Shown piece after piece: positions 37,001-49,900 of a stretch of 64,000 bases of DNA (position 1 is the first letter of the stretch; every line of letters starts with the position of its first letter). Under the pieces are notes generated by a model, which saw only the letters and a list, made by a program, of their open reading frames with translations, made no database searches and was not told the DNA's origin. This stretch comes from Pomacea canaliculata (Eukaryota; Mollusca; Gastropoda; Architaenioglossa; Ampullariidae), in NCBI RefSeq assembly GCF_003073045.1, contig NC_037600.1, positions 15,578,352 through 15,642,351 on the forward strand, written 5' to 3'. The position numbers were made by a program, and so were the translations under genes.

Positions 37001-39659
37001 TGGCTGAACAAAATATTAATATGCAAAACTGTAATGAAGCTAAGTGCATCTAAAGAGACAAGATATTGAAATAAAGAGGAAAAATTAGCTAGTCGCCGAT
37101 GTATATTGTGCATTCCTCATGCCATTCCTATACGTCTTATGAACTCAAAATTACTTATTTTTCTGAAGCTAGCATGAAAACTTAGGATTGTTAAAATAAC
37201 CGGTAGGAATCGAATAAGAAAAGGATATTATTTATGCAATACTTGAATAAGGATGTTTTAAAACTAAGTGAAAGTATGCAGTCCAACTTTGTTCCCATCC
37301 ACGACACTCAAACGGAACACATTTTCATGACAATACAGTTGAAAGGCTTATGGGATAATTGAAAGACTCAGTATATTTCTCATGAAGATAATTTAAACTA
37401 CTTTGTTCTGAAGGCCTGTCCACAATCTTCAACCAGCATCCAGTTTTCCTTTTGGTGGCCTTTTGATGCAACAAAGGCCCAGTGAGGGAACACGAACCGC
37501 CAGCTGCTAGCCACGTAAACAACTGCCCAGATGTTTTCTAGTTTGATGTTCTTGTTAGTAGTGTCGTAAGAAGTACTTTTCACCTGACCTTTCACAAGTA
37601 TGCATGGAATTTTTGCGGCTCTGTAAATGAGACAAATGGATCTTTAACAAAATTCAGCTTCTCAAAAATGTAAAATAGTATAACAAAAAAGTGTACACTT
37701 TTGTGCACACGATTTAAAAATATTATGAAGATTAAGTAAGTTTAAGTTAAGTAAGATTAAATAAGTGACGCTAAACTTACCTGCACATCTTGACAAACAG
37801 TCTTCCAATGAAGAACGGATGTTCACATGCTCTTTTTAAGTAAAATCTCGGACTGTCCTCATCTGTGATGATTTCTGTCATTTTCGACATCCGATTTCTT
37901 GAGCACCCATCCAAGAGAAAATGGCCTTACTTGTGGAGATTCGGACGTCAAATGACTGGTGAGGTGTTGAACAAGTTCGTTGAAACTTTCTTTTAATGAA
38001 TCGGGTGCCTGAAACATATAAAATCCACACATAAAATAGAAAATAGAAAAACAAAAAAAGAAATTAAATGGCTGAAAAAATTAAAAAGGTCAAATAAAAG
38101 ACATACATATATACCAAGTTGAATATATTGATTGACAGAAAACATGAACATGCAACGAAGCATACACGCGAGCGAGCGCGAAAAAAAATATATATACACA
38201 AACAAAAACACACATAAACATACTCACATAGCACATCCACAGAACCAGATATACAAAGTAAATGTGTTTGTGCATATGGTCAATAAAACGTTCTTATTCC
38301 TGAAATAGCATGTAGTTTGTATTAATTTCTACACGATCAGTACATTTGGTGTCACTGCTAGCTGTTATCAGTAAATTTTCTTGGTGATACCGATTCGGCT
38401 GTCTCATCGACTTTCCGTAAAGTCTTCATCTTGAAGGAGTTTCTCCTTGGTGGTCTTGGTGACACAGACGTGGGTACCACTCTTCGGGCTCCATAAGCTT
38501 CTGATCCTAAAAAAAAAAGACTAAATAAATCTATAAAAAAATACACGACTGAATAAATGACATTCATTAGTCACTGTCAGGCTGTGCTTTCGCTAGTGTT
38601 CAATGTCCACTGGCTTTGTGTGTTCTCTACTGCCTTTCCGATTGAAAGTTTTTTTTCTTTTTCTTTATCATTAACCATTTAAATTGTCATAACAGTATTG
38701 TAGTCTAAAACGGAAGTTATTTCATATTTGTACACACAAATGTTTTAATGACTAAATTTTCTGGGGGTATTCCAGTTTCTCCCAATAGTGCGAAATCACT
38801 GCAAGGTGGAAGCACTCTCCTACTAAATCAAACCTACTAAACAACAAGCTTTTATATTGTACTCGATGCAGAATCTGTTCTTAGGCTAACCTGGAAACGA
38901 TAATTATTGTCATTAGTTATTGGACAAGTCAATGTCATTATCAACATCAGTTAAAGAAAGCGTATCTCATCTGCTTACTATACAGTACATTAAGTCCAGA
39001 TAAATAACCAGCATTGAAATTATTGATAATGGATGCAGCTAAATTTTTATGATTGGCTCTAAAGATGGTGATTAGTTTTTGTTATTTTGATTGATTATTT
39101 ATTCAGCCGAAATATTTCATTTTATTGCATTTTATTCATTTTATTACTGTTTTAATGCTACCAGATGGTAATCTCTAATGATGTTGCATTTAAAAGAGAA
39201 AGCAAGAGAAATCAAGCTGCAGCCAACGACAGAAGTGACTTATGCTGCCCCTGTAAACTTTGAGGGCAACCGGCGTCAGAGACCTTGTTCGGCGTGCATT
39301 CTTCAACAAAATAAATTCCAGCAGTCACCAGGACATCTGCACTCCAGTGCTCCAAGTGTCCAACATCTACGCTACCACACTGTAACTGCAGAGTCATCTA
39401 ATATTCCACAGGTGGTAAAAGATTTTAAACCGATTTTGTCTTCTTTGAAATGAAGGACAACAAAGCGGTCAGTAATTCATTGTTGCGTACTGACCATTTC
39501 CAAATTATGTTTTTCTTTTAATTTTCCAGCAACAATTAGCCCACACTCAAAATTGAACATGCCACACAAAAGATTAAAAGAAAATTCGCATTGTATCTGA
39601 CCTGATTCATTGTGAATTCTTTTAAAATCCGTCCTAAAGTGGCCAGTCTGGATTCAAAT

Positions 39660-40910
39660 CTGAAAAAATATATTTTGTATTGTCGTGGTAAGATTTAAAG
39701 AACAAAATATACTTTCGTCATTTGAAAGATTTACCATTTGTTAATAATATCCTTTACTGGAACCACTAACTAAATAACGAAGAAGAGGAAGAAGAACACA
39801 ACAGGAAGATGAAGTCAACGTTTAAATAAAGAAATAAGACACAATACGGCAGTCACCAGTTTCTCATAAGAAGAATGCCTATGGAAAAACCCAAGTAGAC
39901 ATCAGCATGGAATAAGATTTACGATTACAAAGTAACATATTTAATCAGTTAGGGAGACGCCAATCAATGATAAGCAGTGGTAGAGCTAAATTCAACGTTT
40001 GTTGCTTCAACTCATTCTTCAACGGTATACCAAGTGAAGAAGCTGAAGCAGCACTGCATCCGATGAACAAGTGTTACAAAACGTTTTCTGGATGCCAGTA
40101 TTTGTTGAAGTGAAATACCACGAATCAGGAACGCTGACGAAGTGCGGTGAATAAAAAGGCTTAGTGTACTAACCCAATAGAAGACCTCGAACGTTCGTAT
40201 GTTTGCGAAGAGCTACTGCCCATGTGAACCCACCACCTACCCCGAATCTTAATTACGCTTCAAACCATTACCTGGGGCTGGGGTACATTACAAGATCATC
40301 GTAGAAAGTGGAAAAACTTGGTACTTACCACAAAGTCGGAAACGGAGTATATTCGACAAGAGTGATTAGTTAAAATATTATAATCTTGTTTAACAGTCGA
40401 GTTGTTCAATCAAAGTATTTTCCCCTTTTTTACAGGACAGACAATCCACAAACGTTATACTTCACTTTTACACTAGAATATTTAAGAAATACTGTTAAGA
40501 TCTGAGGAGCTTGGTAGGTTACACTTCGCAGAATTTAGGTTAGGATATCATGAATTAAATCTTCATGAAGCATACAGAAGATACATTAATGTGACAAGGT
40601 CAAATACATGGATAAGATTAGAAAATAAAGATGAGGCCAAAACACGCTGTTTTTGTTCCCTTTAACGGGTTATATAAGACTAATTGTAATTGTTGGCAGT
40701 CACAAAACAATGGTTAAACAATTTATGAAAAGAAAGATTTGTTTAATGAAGCCCATCTATTGCCTATATGTAGCCATTCCTTCTAGAAAGCTTGTACTGC
40801 TAGCCACCTACGTACCTTCTACTCTTTAACTACAAAAGCAAATTATTGAAAAGATGAATTATTTAGCGTAGAAGGAACTAAAAATAATTTGAATTAAGAA
40901 ATGGAAAAAT
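39660..40910. other. 5' intron and flank of KY-like copy 3
   Basis: No gene or repeat is recognised. AT-rich DNA lies between the start-codon exon and the first promoter-like block. Confidence 0.4.
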
Positions 40911-40919
40911 TCTATTGGA

Positions 40920-41035
40920 ATATAACCCACAAGTGAGAAAAACATGTTCACTCACGAGCCTTTGATACATTTAGGACATTTTTTCTCAGTCTTGTGACAT
41001 TTTCTAGGTAAAATGACGAAATATGGTTTAAAATA
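40920..41035 (-). promoter_or_regulatory. Degenerate extra copy of the KY-like promoter block
   Basis: The order CACTCACGAGCC, CTCAGTCTTGTGACAT, TTCTAGGTAAA matches the block at 8,277-8,390 (CATTCACAAGCC, CTCAGTCTGGTGACAT, TCCTAGATAAA). The splice donor is not preserved. It sits about 400 bp downstream (transcription sense) of the better copy at 41,340. Confidence 0.4.
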
Positions 41036-41339
41036 TTGTAATGAATAACTGAGGAATCATACTTCCATATAAATTTCTCTGTACTAAAATCCACTGACTC
41101 GTCTATGTGAAAGTAAGATTCGATCACGAGATCGAACGATGTGGTGTGTTTGCACCATCTGGAGGTGAACGCAAAATCTTCTACGTTATTGGGATTAACC
41201 CATATTGCGAACGTCTGATGAACAGATACTGGATCACCTTTAATCGTAGCAGTAGTGTGTAATTAGTTTATTAATACATGGTTTGTAGCAAAACATTAGA
41301 TAAAAAAATGGAGCTAATAAATTAAAGACATGAGACTAC

Positions 41340-41398
41340 TTGAATTTTCCGCACAAGGAGATGAAAAGCTATTTCACTCACAAGCCACGCTTTTTATA
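41340..41398 (-). promoter_or_regulatory. Putative core promoter and first exon, KY-like copy 3
   Basis: A TATAAAAA box lies at 41,391-41,398 on the minus strand. The first exon would start near 41,365 and end at 41,340 before GTAGT. The block is orthologous to those at 8,277 and 26,814. Confidence 0.45.
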
Positions 41399-41399
41399 G

Positions 41400-44100
41400 G
41401 TTGTAGTTCATGATAGGTTATCTATGAGCCGCCTAGTTTAAGCGTAAAAACATACTGTACAGCTACTTTTAACTAACATAACATGTTACACTTTAGGTGA
41501 AACCTAATACAATTGACTTGAGCTGCACAGAAGGCCGAGCTGGCTATATAAACACCAATGCTTCGTCAAAATTGTTCTCGATTTCTTTGCCAACGCAGGC
41601 AGATTGTAAGTGACATCATATGTGCAGAATTTAAGACATTTGCAGTTAGTGTCATCATACCACCCAAAAATTAAAAAATTAGAATTGTCTTCACTTTTAT
41701 TGCAAGATAAAACTAATCGATAATTATATTCCTTTCAAAAATACGTATCTTAATTTCATATTTTACTTCTGCAGGTCTTTACATCTCCAGCTCATGAAGC
41801 TCTGCGTTTTCAAAGATGTGTCACTGTCGTTCAAAAAAGTCTCTGTCCTTTCTGAGAAAATGAAAGAGAACGAAGATTTATCTTGTACTATTCGTTGAAT
41901 CCAACAACGCTGTCCTGGGGTAACAAAGTGTATTTTGGGGAAGGCCAGGGTTATGGAACCCTTTCTTGAATCTTTATCATTATGATCTATTTATCACGTG
42001 TACCGTTAGGAGCTCGGCAGGCTGATTTGATAACGTGACCTAATACAAGATCATTAACTGATCCCGTTGTAATTGTTACACTATATGATATTAAAAAGTG
42101 CAGTACTGTGAAATGCAAGAAACAAAGTGTAGCGTGTATACTTGTTTTTCTTATTTATTGGTTATATTCCTGTCTTGTTTACTCGTAAGTTTCGATCCTA
42201 AGGTCTAAATACTTTAATAAATAAAACATTTGTAGCTTCAAACGTTCAATAAAGTATCAGGAATAAATTCTCTAGCAATGTAAAGTAATTGTAAATTCAA
42301 TTAACAAATTCTTTAATTAAAAAAAAGATAACAGGGGAAAGACTTAAAGCGTAAACCATAAAAATAAATAAAACATTTTCAACAAGAAAAGCATACATTT
42401 TATACAGTTGATGTAAGCTGTAATATCTCAATCCCATTCATAACTAACGAAACAGAAATACTCCTTCCCTACAGAGGGCAAGGCAACAAGTACGCGGCCA
42501 ATTTTAACGACTATAATACAAACTTCTGTGTTGGCAGGAAACTATAGACTGCAGGCAGTCCGTTAGGTTAGAATACTTTTAAAAATTAATTGCAGAGACT
42601 GTGTAGAATCGGTTTAGATACCACAACAAATAATAAATAAAATCAAAATATATTGTGTAACATTTTCTTCTAACACTACCACTGCAGTTTAAAAGGCACA
42701 ATAAATTACTAAACAGAAATATAAGAATAAGTTGCCAACTGCGCATGTAATCAGGCTTCGTCGACCTTCAGATGCAAGAGTTTCAAGTTAACAGGTAGCA
42801 TTGGACATTAGTTTAAAAATATTTATTCCTCCGCTAAGACTGTGACTTTTTGATGCCCCCCTTCCTGGGAGAATTAAAGATTTTCTCATTTAGTTAATAG
42901 ACTGCATTATGATTGATTAGCCTTTAAAACAATGGTATATCTTATTTTTAGTTCAGTTACTAAAGTTCTTAACACGTCTACTTGTGCAACTTCCTGTTCC
43001 GAGAAAGCAGAAGAAAACGAAGATAAGTTTGAATGCAGCATACAGCGTCCGCAAGTGTCATTGGGGGTCGCGCAGATAAAACCACTTTACTTGGATTTTT
43101 AAACATATTTCACTATCGAATCAACGTGTCACTTTAAGCTAGAGATAGCAGCAGATGGTGCCTCACCTTAAGACTTCCCGTCTCAGGTGAGAAGCCAGAC
43201 ATAACTAAATCACACAACAAATAACAGTATTTAACGTTTGTTGGCTAACCTTTTTTAAATCCGGACATTTTGCTTCGTCTCGACCATAATTATTATTTTT
43301 ATAAAATATTAAAATTTATAATATATATCTGAATGTATGATCTATGAAAACCCTTCTAGCGCATCAATAAAAGAAGAGCGAAAACATTTGACTGTTTACA
43401 CGATTCAACAACCGAACGCGTTCTTTCTTCGATTCAGAAGTACCTTGGGTTCCTAATTATACAGCACTTTAGATCTTGGATTTGTGTTGAACTGTTGTAT
43501 GATATCGGCATGCCAAAGATGCCTGTTCTCTGTTTAAAAAACTCTAAACTTGAATTAGAGTAAAAAGGTATTATTTTTTAGCGAGAAGACTGGGTTTTTT
43601 TTATTGGGATAACAACTTGAAAATAAAAAAGTGGAGTTTAATTTGATTGGAGTATAATGCTCACGAAAAGCTTAGCAGACGAGTTTTCGTGAAAGATATA
43701 ACCACATACTGATTTTTTTACACACTTGGATTATTGTCACACTATGAGAAGTGTTCATAGGATAATTTGGCTATATAAACACTGAACGGATATACAATGC
43801 AAGGATTATCGGACTGAGAAATGTTTTTGTCTTCTATCTCCTTGAATGTTATAAATATGTTAACATAGTATCGATAACATATTAATACAATCATGTCGGT
43901 TAAATACGGATTCTATAGACAGGACCGATTAAAGTCATATGCAAGCAAAAATAATTCTGATCTACATAGATTGTTGAATAAAAAGGAATTATGAGAACCA
44001 AATTTTTCCAAAAAAAAAAAAAAAAAAAAAAATCATATCGGCCAATAACTAAAAGCACATGGAAGTCCTGCTGAAGAGTATAAACAATGAAAATCTTATT
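41400..44100. other. 5' flank of KY-like copy 3
   Basis: No gene is seen. Patches to about 43,300 are diverged counterparts of 8.4-10.0 kb of copy 1. An A run lies at about 44,010-44,031. Confidence 0.45.
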
Positions 44101-44107
44101 AAGTTAT

Positions 44108-44300
44108 AATACTACTTAGAATTTCCCAGAGGTGAGATAAAGAATTTTGCTCTTAAATTCACTCAAGCCACGGCTATATAGATGGGTCCTGGCTAGACTT
44201 TAGATCATATGTTATCTCTGAAGAGTACGTCCTCTTTTAGTATAACATTTACCTAGGACTGGATATCCCTCTCTCACTGTTACAATATAAGACGTCACAA
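44108..44300 (-). promoter_or_regulatory. Orphan KY-like promoter block beside the assembly gap
   Basis: Blocks resembling TTTCCCAGAGGT, CACTCAAGCC and ATATGTTATCTC repeat the order of the copy 1 promoter. TATATAG lies at 44,174-44,180 on the minus strand. The donor-like site is imperfect. No KY-like gene body follows before copy 3's own promoter, so it is either a solo promoter or the edge of a unit cut by the gap. Confidence 0.45.
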
Positions 44301-44342
44301 GCACCAACTTACATCACGCCGACCTACAGCCCTACATCCCAT

Positions 44343-44442
44343 NNNNNNNNNNNNNNNNNNNNNNNNNNNNNNNNNNNNNNNNNNNNNNNNNNNNNNNNNN
44401 NNNNNNNNNNNNNNNNNNNNNNNNNNNNNNNNNNNNNNNNNN
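44343..44442. other. Assembly gap (100 N)
   Basis: Exactly 100 N, a conventional size for a gap of unknown length. KY-like promoter sequence lies on the left and a decayed methyltransferase exon on the right, so the junction of the two arrays is not resolved. Confidence 0.98.
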
Positions 44443-44465
44443 AAAAAAAAAAAAAGAAGAAGAGA

Positions 44466-44725
44466 TGTTACTTACCCCTATGAGAGATTATAATATAAAA
44501 TCTTCACAGGTGTTTCAGGATTGTTTTGACATCTTCCGAGACGTCTTAATATGTAAGGGCCAATGCCCTGGCTGCCAGAAGTGATTGAAGGAGGAATCTT
44601 GATGTCTGATGTATCTTGATGTCTCTGGCATCTCTTTGTACTGTGATGTGAGCCAGTTGGCCTGTGATATTCCTTGTTCTCTTAGGCAGGATGACGAGTG
44701 AGGGTGGTGCAGTTTCGTGCGATCA
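44466..44725 (-). pseudogene. Decayed first exon of a SABATH-like methyltransferase
   Basis: The minus strand aligns with exon 1 of gene A (50,833-51,115): GACATCAAGATTCCTCC, TTCTGGCAGCCAGGG and a donor region resembling CTCTTATAG/GTAAG. The frame is shifted and meets a stop. No other exon of this copy is visible; they would lie left of the gap. Confidence 0.7.
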
Positions 44726-44729
44726 TGGG

Positions 44730-46955
44730 CATATGTGGTGACAGGGCAGTCAGTTGGTGATGCGAAAGAGCGGTACGAATGGAGGTCTTAGTCTTTTCAG
44801 CATTGATTAACCGGTTTTACCGCCGGTGTCTGTGAAGTTGGCAGGTTTTGTCACGGCGTCTAGTTCGGGAGAGGAGTGCAAGTTAGGTCCTTGATGGAGT
44901 TTGGTTTGTGTTTACTATACATCATTAGTCTAAGGCCAAATTTCAAATGTTGCTGTTCTGGACCAGTTCGTTGTGTACCTTTCCGACTTTCCTAAGCGCT
45001 CAATAGTCTGTAGGTACGTCCTGCACACTGTATCATCATACTACACTTGTCACTATCCAAGTTCATGGGGCCAGTGGTTTGAAATTTGGCTAGGAATATA
45101 AAAGATGGGAATAGTCACAATATTCTTTATTAGGTCTATCTTGCATAGGTTGCCGTTGTAGATTTTGAATCGTAGCCCCTGTAAAAATAATTTTTAGAAA
45201 TTACAATTTTCAGACTTTCTACAGTTATTATATCCATAAGCGAGATGGTTTATGCGCGGATGGTAGCCGTTTTTTTACAATAATTTTTTATTCTTTCTGA
45301 CATGAAGCACGAACTGCATCAAAAATTCGAACAAAAATCAAAACCGGCTCTCTTCCACCAGCAAAGCAAAGTCGCTGAGCACAGTGAGTGCACATTTTCC
45401 TACCTGTCAACCTTTTCATTATCCGGGCACATGCACCTCTCCAGTGAATGTCGAAGGAGGCAGAGTATGTCCTTTACAATACGTGAACTCACCTTCTCTT
45501 CAAAGGAAGTATTTAGGCGCCCTAAGAAAAAGAAGAAAAAAAAAAACTAGGACAGGAAATCGGGTTCCACTTGGAAAACCCATTTCAGTCTACCCTCCGT
45601 GTCCCGCGCCTCACAACAGCAATAGTCCAACGTGCACCATTAATTGCAGGAATCCTATAAAACCCCATAGTTTGTTGTCCTAACAATAGAAACTATGTTC
45701 ATAATTTGTGAGGAATAATATCAAGACTTACAAGTCGGTGTCGCAACCTCTCCACTCAGGAGTGTTTAGATATTTACCCGTTTTTTCTTTTGACACAACA
45801 GATGATCTGCCAGTGGGTTTTCATAATAACAAGAATTATATCACATGTTAATAAAATCTTTTACTAACACCCCAGAGAAGGTTACGAAGGATGGGGAGGC
45901 GCCATGATCACACTTACGAAAACGGAACTTCTATAGAGTATTAAAGCTATGACTAACTAAACAGGTTATAGTGTGAGCATCTGACAGGCTGTCGCCCTCA
46001 GTATGCTTGCAGACACGACCCGAGTGAGCGAAACGTTATGCGACAGTTTGGAGTGAAACGAAGGAATATGAACACAATTAGTGACACTGCTTGGTGGTTT
46101 TGCGTCTCTCTCCTTTTCTTATCTATCTTACACTCTCCACACTAAAATAATTTTAGTTTCTATTATTTTTGAAGAAACAAAGTAGCATCTGTTTAAGTAG
46201 CTGAAATTAACATTAAAACTTAAAAATAATCAGTGTTTTTTTTCCACTTAACCACCGATCACGTCGAGTTTTGGTTTTGCTTTTTTGTTTTTTTTAAACT
46301 ATGCCTATCAGGATACGTAGACATTAAAGGATAAAAACAAAGATTTTCCATAAACAAATAAATACCAATCGAACAAAAGCTACGACCTATTACTTCTGAG
46401 ACATCTTTGTCACAGATCGGACAAGGTACCAAGTTATATAGTTGGTCAAGGAAACACATGCAGGCCATACATATATCCGACGCATGCACCTATTGCCACA
46501 TTGATCTTTATTCGGTAAAACAAAGCCTGTATATATATATATATATGCCCACACACATGATCTTATATTTCACAGATATGCGCAACATATTTTTAGCTCC
46601 AATATTTTAATCCAAAAGATATTACTAATAACAAATATAAGTGGAATGCATTTGAAAACGAAGCGCAGAGAGAATTGTTTTCGGATTTGCTTTTATTCCA
46701 CTTTGCTGAAGCCTTATTTAGACGATACGTTTTCTGAAATGTTGCAGTGCAGATCTCTGATCGGGTAAATAACTAGAAGCTTTAAATATCATGGTTAAGA
46801 AATAAAGATGAACTCATGACTTTATTTACAGTGACTTGGTTTTAACATCTTGACTCAGTGTGGAGTGGTGACTGATTATTTAAATAACTGGAAAATGTTT
46901 CTATGAGCAATGGTGATGACAATTTGCCTCTGGTCTGATGTGTTCTACAATTAAC
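44730..46955. repeat. 3' spacer of methyltransferase gene A
   Basis: No gene. About 45.15-46.25 kb aligns with 51.4-53.2 kb, the spacer after gene B, so it belongs to the tandem unit. The small frames here are not conserved as protein. Confidence 0.55.
45945..46140. repeat. Spacer repeat of the methyltransferase array, copy 1
   Basis: The block has TGTGAGCATCT, GACAGGCTGTC, CCCTCAGT, GAGTGAGCGA and ends in CTTACACTCTCCACAC. Counterparts lie at 52,980-53,140 and about 60,890-61,035. Confidence 0.65.
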
Positions 46956-46961
46956 CTTTGC

Positions 46962-49900
46962 TCATTTTAATTTCTGTATGCCAAGCCGCCTCAGATAGGG
47001 TTCGCTTTGGAAAGTCTCTGGGTCAGACGAAACCACATGTTTAACAAAACATTCGTAGAATTTCTCGGATATACACGATTCTTCTTCAGCAGTGCGTGTT
47101 TTCTTCAAGGTGTTTCTCAGAGTCGGGTCTATGGCCAATCGCATTGCTTTTACGAAAAGTAGTGCGAACAGCCTTCTGTCGTCTACCCCATCTGTACACA
47201 CAAATATTATTCAATCATTCAACAATATTGACGATTGTGAATATAATACTTTGATGTTTGTTTAAGGAAAAAAAAGACAATTATTCTTTACTGTACAGAA
47301 TTGTTATTAAAATTAGAAGGAAAATTTTTACTCTTCCTTTGTTGTAAATACAAACAGAGTAAAATTGGCTGAGCTGTTTTTCAAATGTAACCTAACCCTA
47401 CAAGTGATCTGTGTACATAATAATAATGTTTAACAGTATACGACAAAAGAAATAATTGTACAGACACTAAAGAGAGAGAGGGCAGTCACAATTTGCACTG
47501 CAGAAATAATTCTTTGCTTGAATGAGAAATTATTCACAAATGTTGTAACTACTTTGCAGCCCTTTGCTCTACTGGGGGTGATTAGGAACAAGAAGTTGTA
47601 ACTACTTAAAAGCGTCTGGAAAAGAACTGAATACAATGAAATCACTGTTTTTAGCTTTATTCCTCGTTTATATGATAGTCTTCTTGGAAAGCTTCAATAA
47701 ATATTATGAATTTTAAGCAAGAATGTAAATAATTTTAAATTCAGTTTTTGCACTGACCTGTCTGTAGTTTTTCTCGCCACGATGTCTTCACAACACAAGG
47801 AGTACAAAAGTCTTCTGGACCCTTTAACAAGTTGAGACCAGCCTGTCGGACTGGAGACATGGCTCCATCCTCGAAAGGAGCCGTTAGTTCCTGTAAAGAC
47901 CTCGGTGCTATGGGGACAGTGCATGACTGGAACTCCTCCTGTAACAACACATAGCTAGATTTTAGCCACTATCAATAGTGCATGTAAAAATATTGCTTCA
48001 GAGCTTGACAACCATAATAAAGGAATCAGCTAGCTAGACCACCCTAAAGAAAGACTGAAATGTTAAAATTTATATTTTTTTTAACACACACAGCAGCGGT
48101 TCTCAACCTTTTACTTGTGACGCCCCCCTGACGAACAAACGTACGTCCGCTCCCCCCCCCCCCCCCTTAGCCAGCAATATAAGCTAATTTAACTTATACC
48201 GGTATAAGAAACTTTAAAAAAATGACCACCTTCGCCCCCCCCCCTTTGTAAGCACGTCGCGTCCCCCCAGGGGGGCGCCCCCCACAGGTTGAGAACCGCT
48301 GACATACAGGTATGAAAGGGAGAATATCTAATTTAATTGCTGGACCTTGTCAAAGACTTGTTTCTAATGTTTGAAGTTTTACTCACTGTTGTTATTATGC
48401 CATCTACGTGCAGTTCGTTCCATGCCAAATCAAAATTAGTCCAAACATCCTTCAGATATTCTAGAGTGAGGCTGACATTGTCCGCCATTGAAATGTTCGC
48501 GGTGTTGTTCCACAGGTTTGTAGTTGGCAGCGTAACGAAAAGAAGTCCGCCTAAAGAAAACCAAAAAAACCTCATAAACTTGTCATGAAAGTTTTGTAAT
48601 TTATTGTCTTTTGTTTATTTCAATGTTGTAATAATAGGTATGATCGTTTTCTAAGTCAGTTACTTTTCACATTTCATTATACAGGCGACATTCAATTTTG
48701 AAATTTTCACACCTTACATATATGCCATTGCCACGATTGACTTATTTACAATATTATCATATGCCTGACATCACTGTTAGTGTGGTAATTTTATATAACC
48801 ATGTACCCACCCACCCTGTTTGAGTTCTGCTGCTCTGTGGAGGAGGAACGTCTGCCAGTCACGTGCTGCAGCCTCGTGGTAAGCGCGCAGCTCTTCTTCC
48901 GATGTCGACCGCCAGGGAAAAATTGTATTGGAGCATCTCACGTGACTAAACAACAATTATTTCATCGTTATAGTTGGAAATAAACTTAAAAAACGCAAGT
49001 AAGAAAAGAGAGTGTGCAAAATAAAAGAGAAATAATGGGAATTAGTAAAAATTATTCCAATGTAAAGGAATTGGACTGAGTCCAGTTTTGTATAACTCGG
49101 TTAATGTTTTACATAAAGTGATATTCTTATGTTACCTTGGGCAGAGAAAATAATGTCTACTTTACTCCTTGGTGCCTCCACTGACTCAGACTCACCTCTC
49201 GTTACTCAAAATCTGCGCGGCCATGAAGGAGATGATGACATCACAGGTGTGGTCAGGTACACACTGCTTGTAGAAGTTAGTGCCACAGACCATGGGGAAC
49301 ACATTGCTGAACTTGGTCATGTATGATGTTTCACCTAAAAAAAGATAAAAGAGTTTCAAATTAATATTGCTTGTTGTCTTTAACAATGTGTGTACGTGTC
49401 ATATACACAAGTAAGTAAGAGATTTAACTTGCCAAAGGTCATTTACATAACATCGCCATATCACTTGAAGGCATTACCGTAAATTGTTTTAAAGAGGCTG
49501 TTGTAGTCGTTGGATGGATGGTCTTCGTACAACACCTGAATCTTCAGGTCGGGTCCATGTTTGTTTCGCAAGTGGTCTGAAACAATAACTAATCTTGAAT
49601 TTATTTTATTTAAAAAAAAATTCATGAAAAGTTTATAACAATGGTTACTAATTATTTTATAGTCATTAGCAGTTAAATGAGAGAAAAGACAAAAAAAGCG
49701 AGAGAAGGATCAAAGATAATATTAAAGAACGTATAAAGAATCATTCAGAACGAGAGAGAGAAAAAAAAAGAAATGGAGGCGAATGCGAGGGAGCCGAACT
49801 GTAACTCGAAATTTTCCTATTCACTCACTCAACGAGACGGCAACAATAGATAACAAAAACCAAGTCAATCTTTTCATCTAGTTTGGACTTTAATGAGCAT

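Larger units (their letters stand above)
31951..39610 (-). pseudogene. KY/hillarin-like copy 3, decayed
   Basis: Exons collinear with copies 1 and 2: 39602-39610, 38391-38506, 37781-38008, 37402-37620, 36593-36949, 35763-36294, about 34588-34885, 34144-34418, 32655-32834 and 31951-32007 (TAG). The second exon is 1 nt short and the third 2 nt short of their counterparts, each with further small indels. Stops appear in both, although the net change is -3 and the frame recovers downstream. The exon at 34.6-34.9 kb has an in-frame TGA near its start and a weak acceptor. The middle exons are open and well conserved (NEFFFLTDPEVL; LPADDPSPEYSLEI; IWAVVYVASSWRFVFPHWAF). It may be a recent pseudogene, or a shorter gene starting downstream; assembly error at the indels cannot be excluded. 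Confidence 0.75.

Noticed and set aside
39178-39453. 91-aa plus-strand frame near KY-like copy 3
   Set aside because: No recognisable homology or splice context; not conserved in copies 1 and 2.
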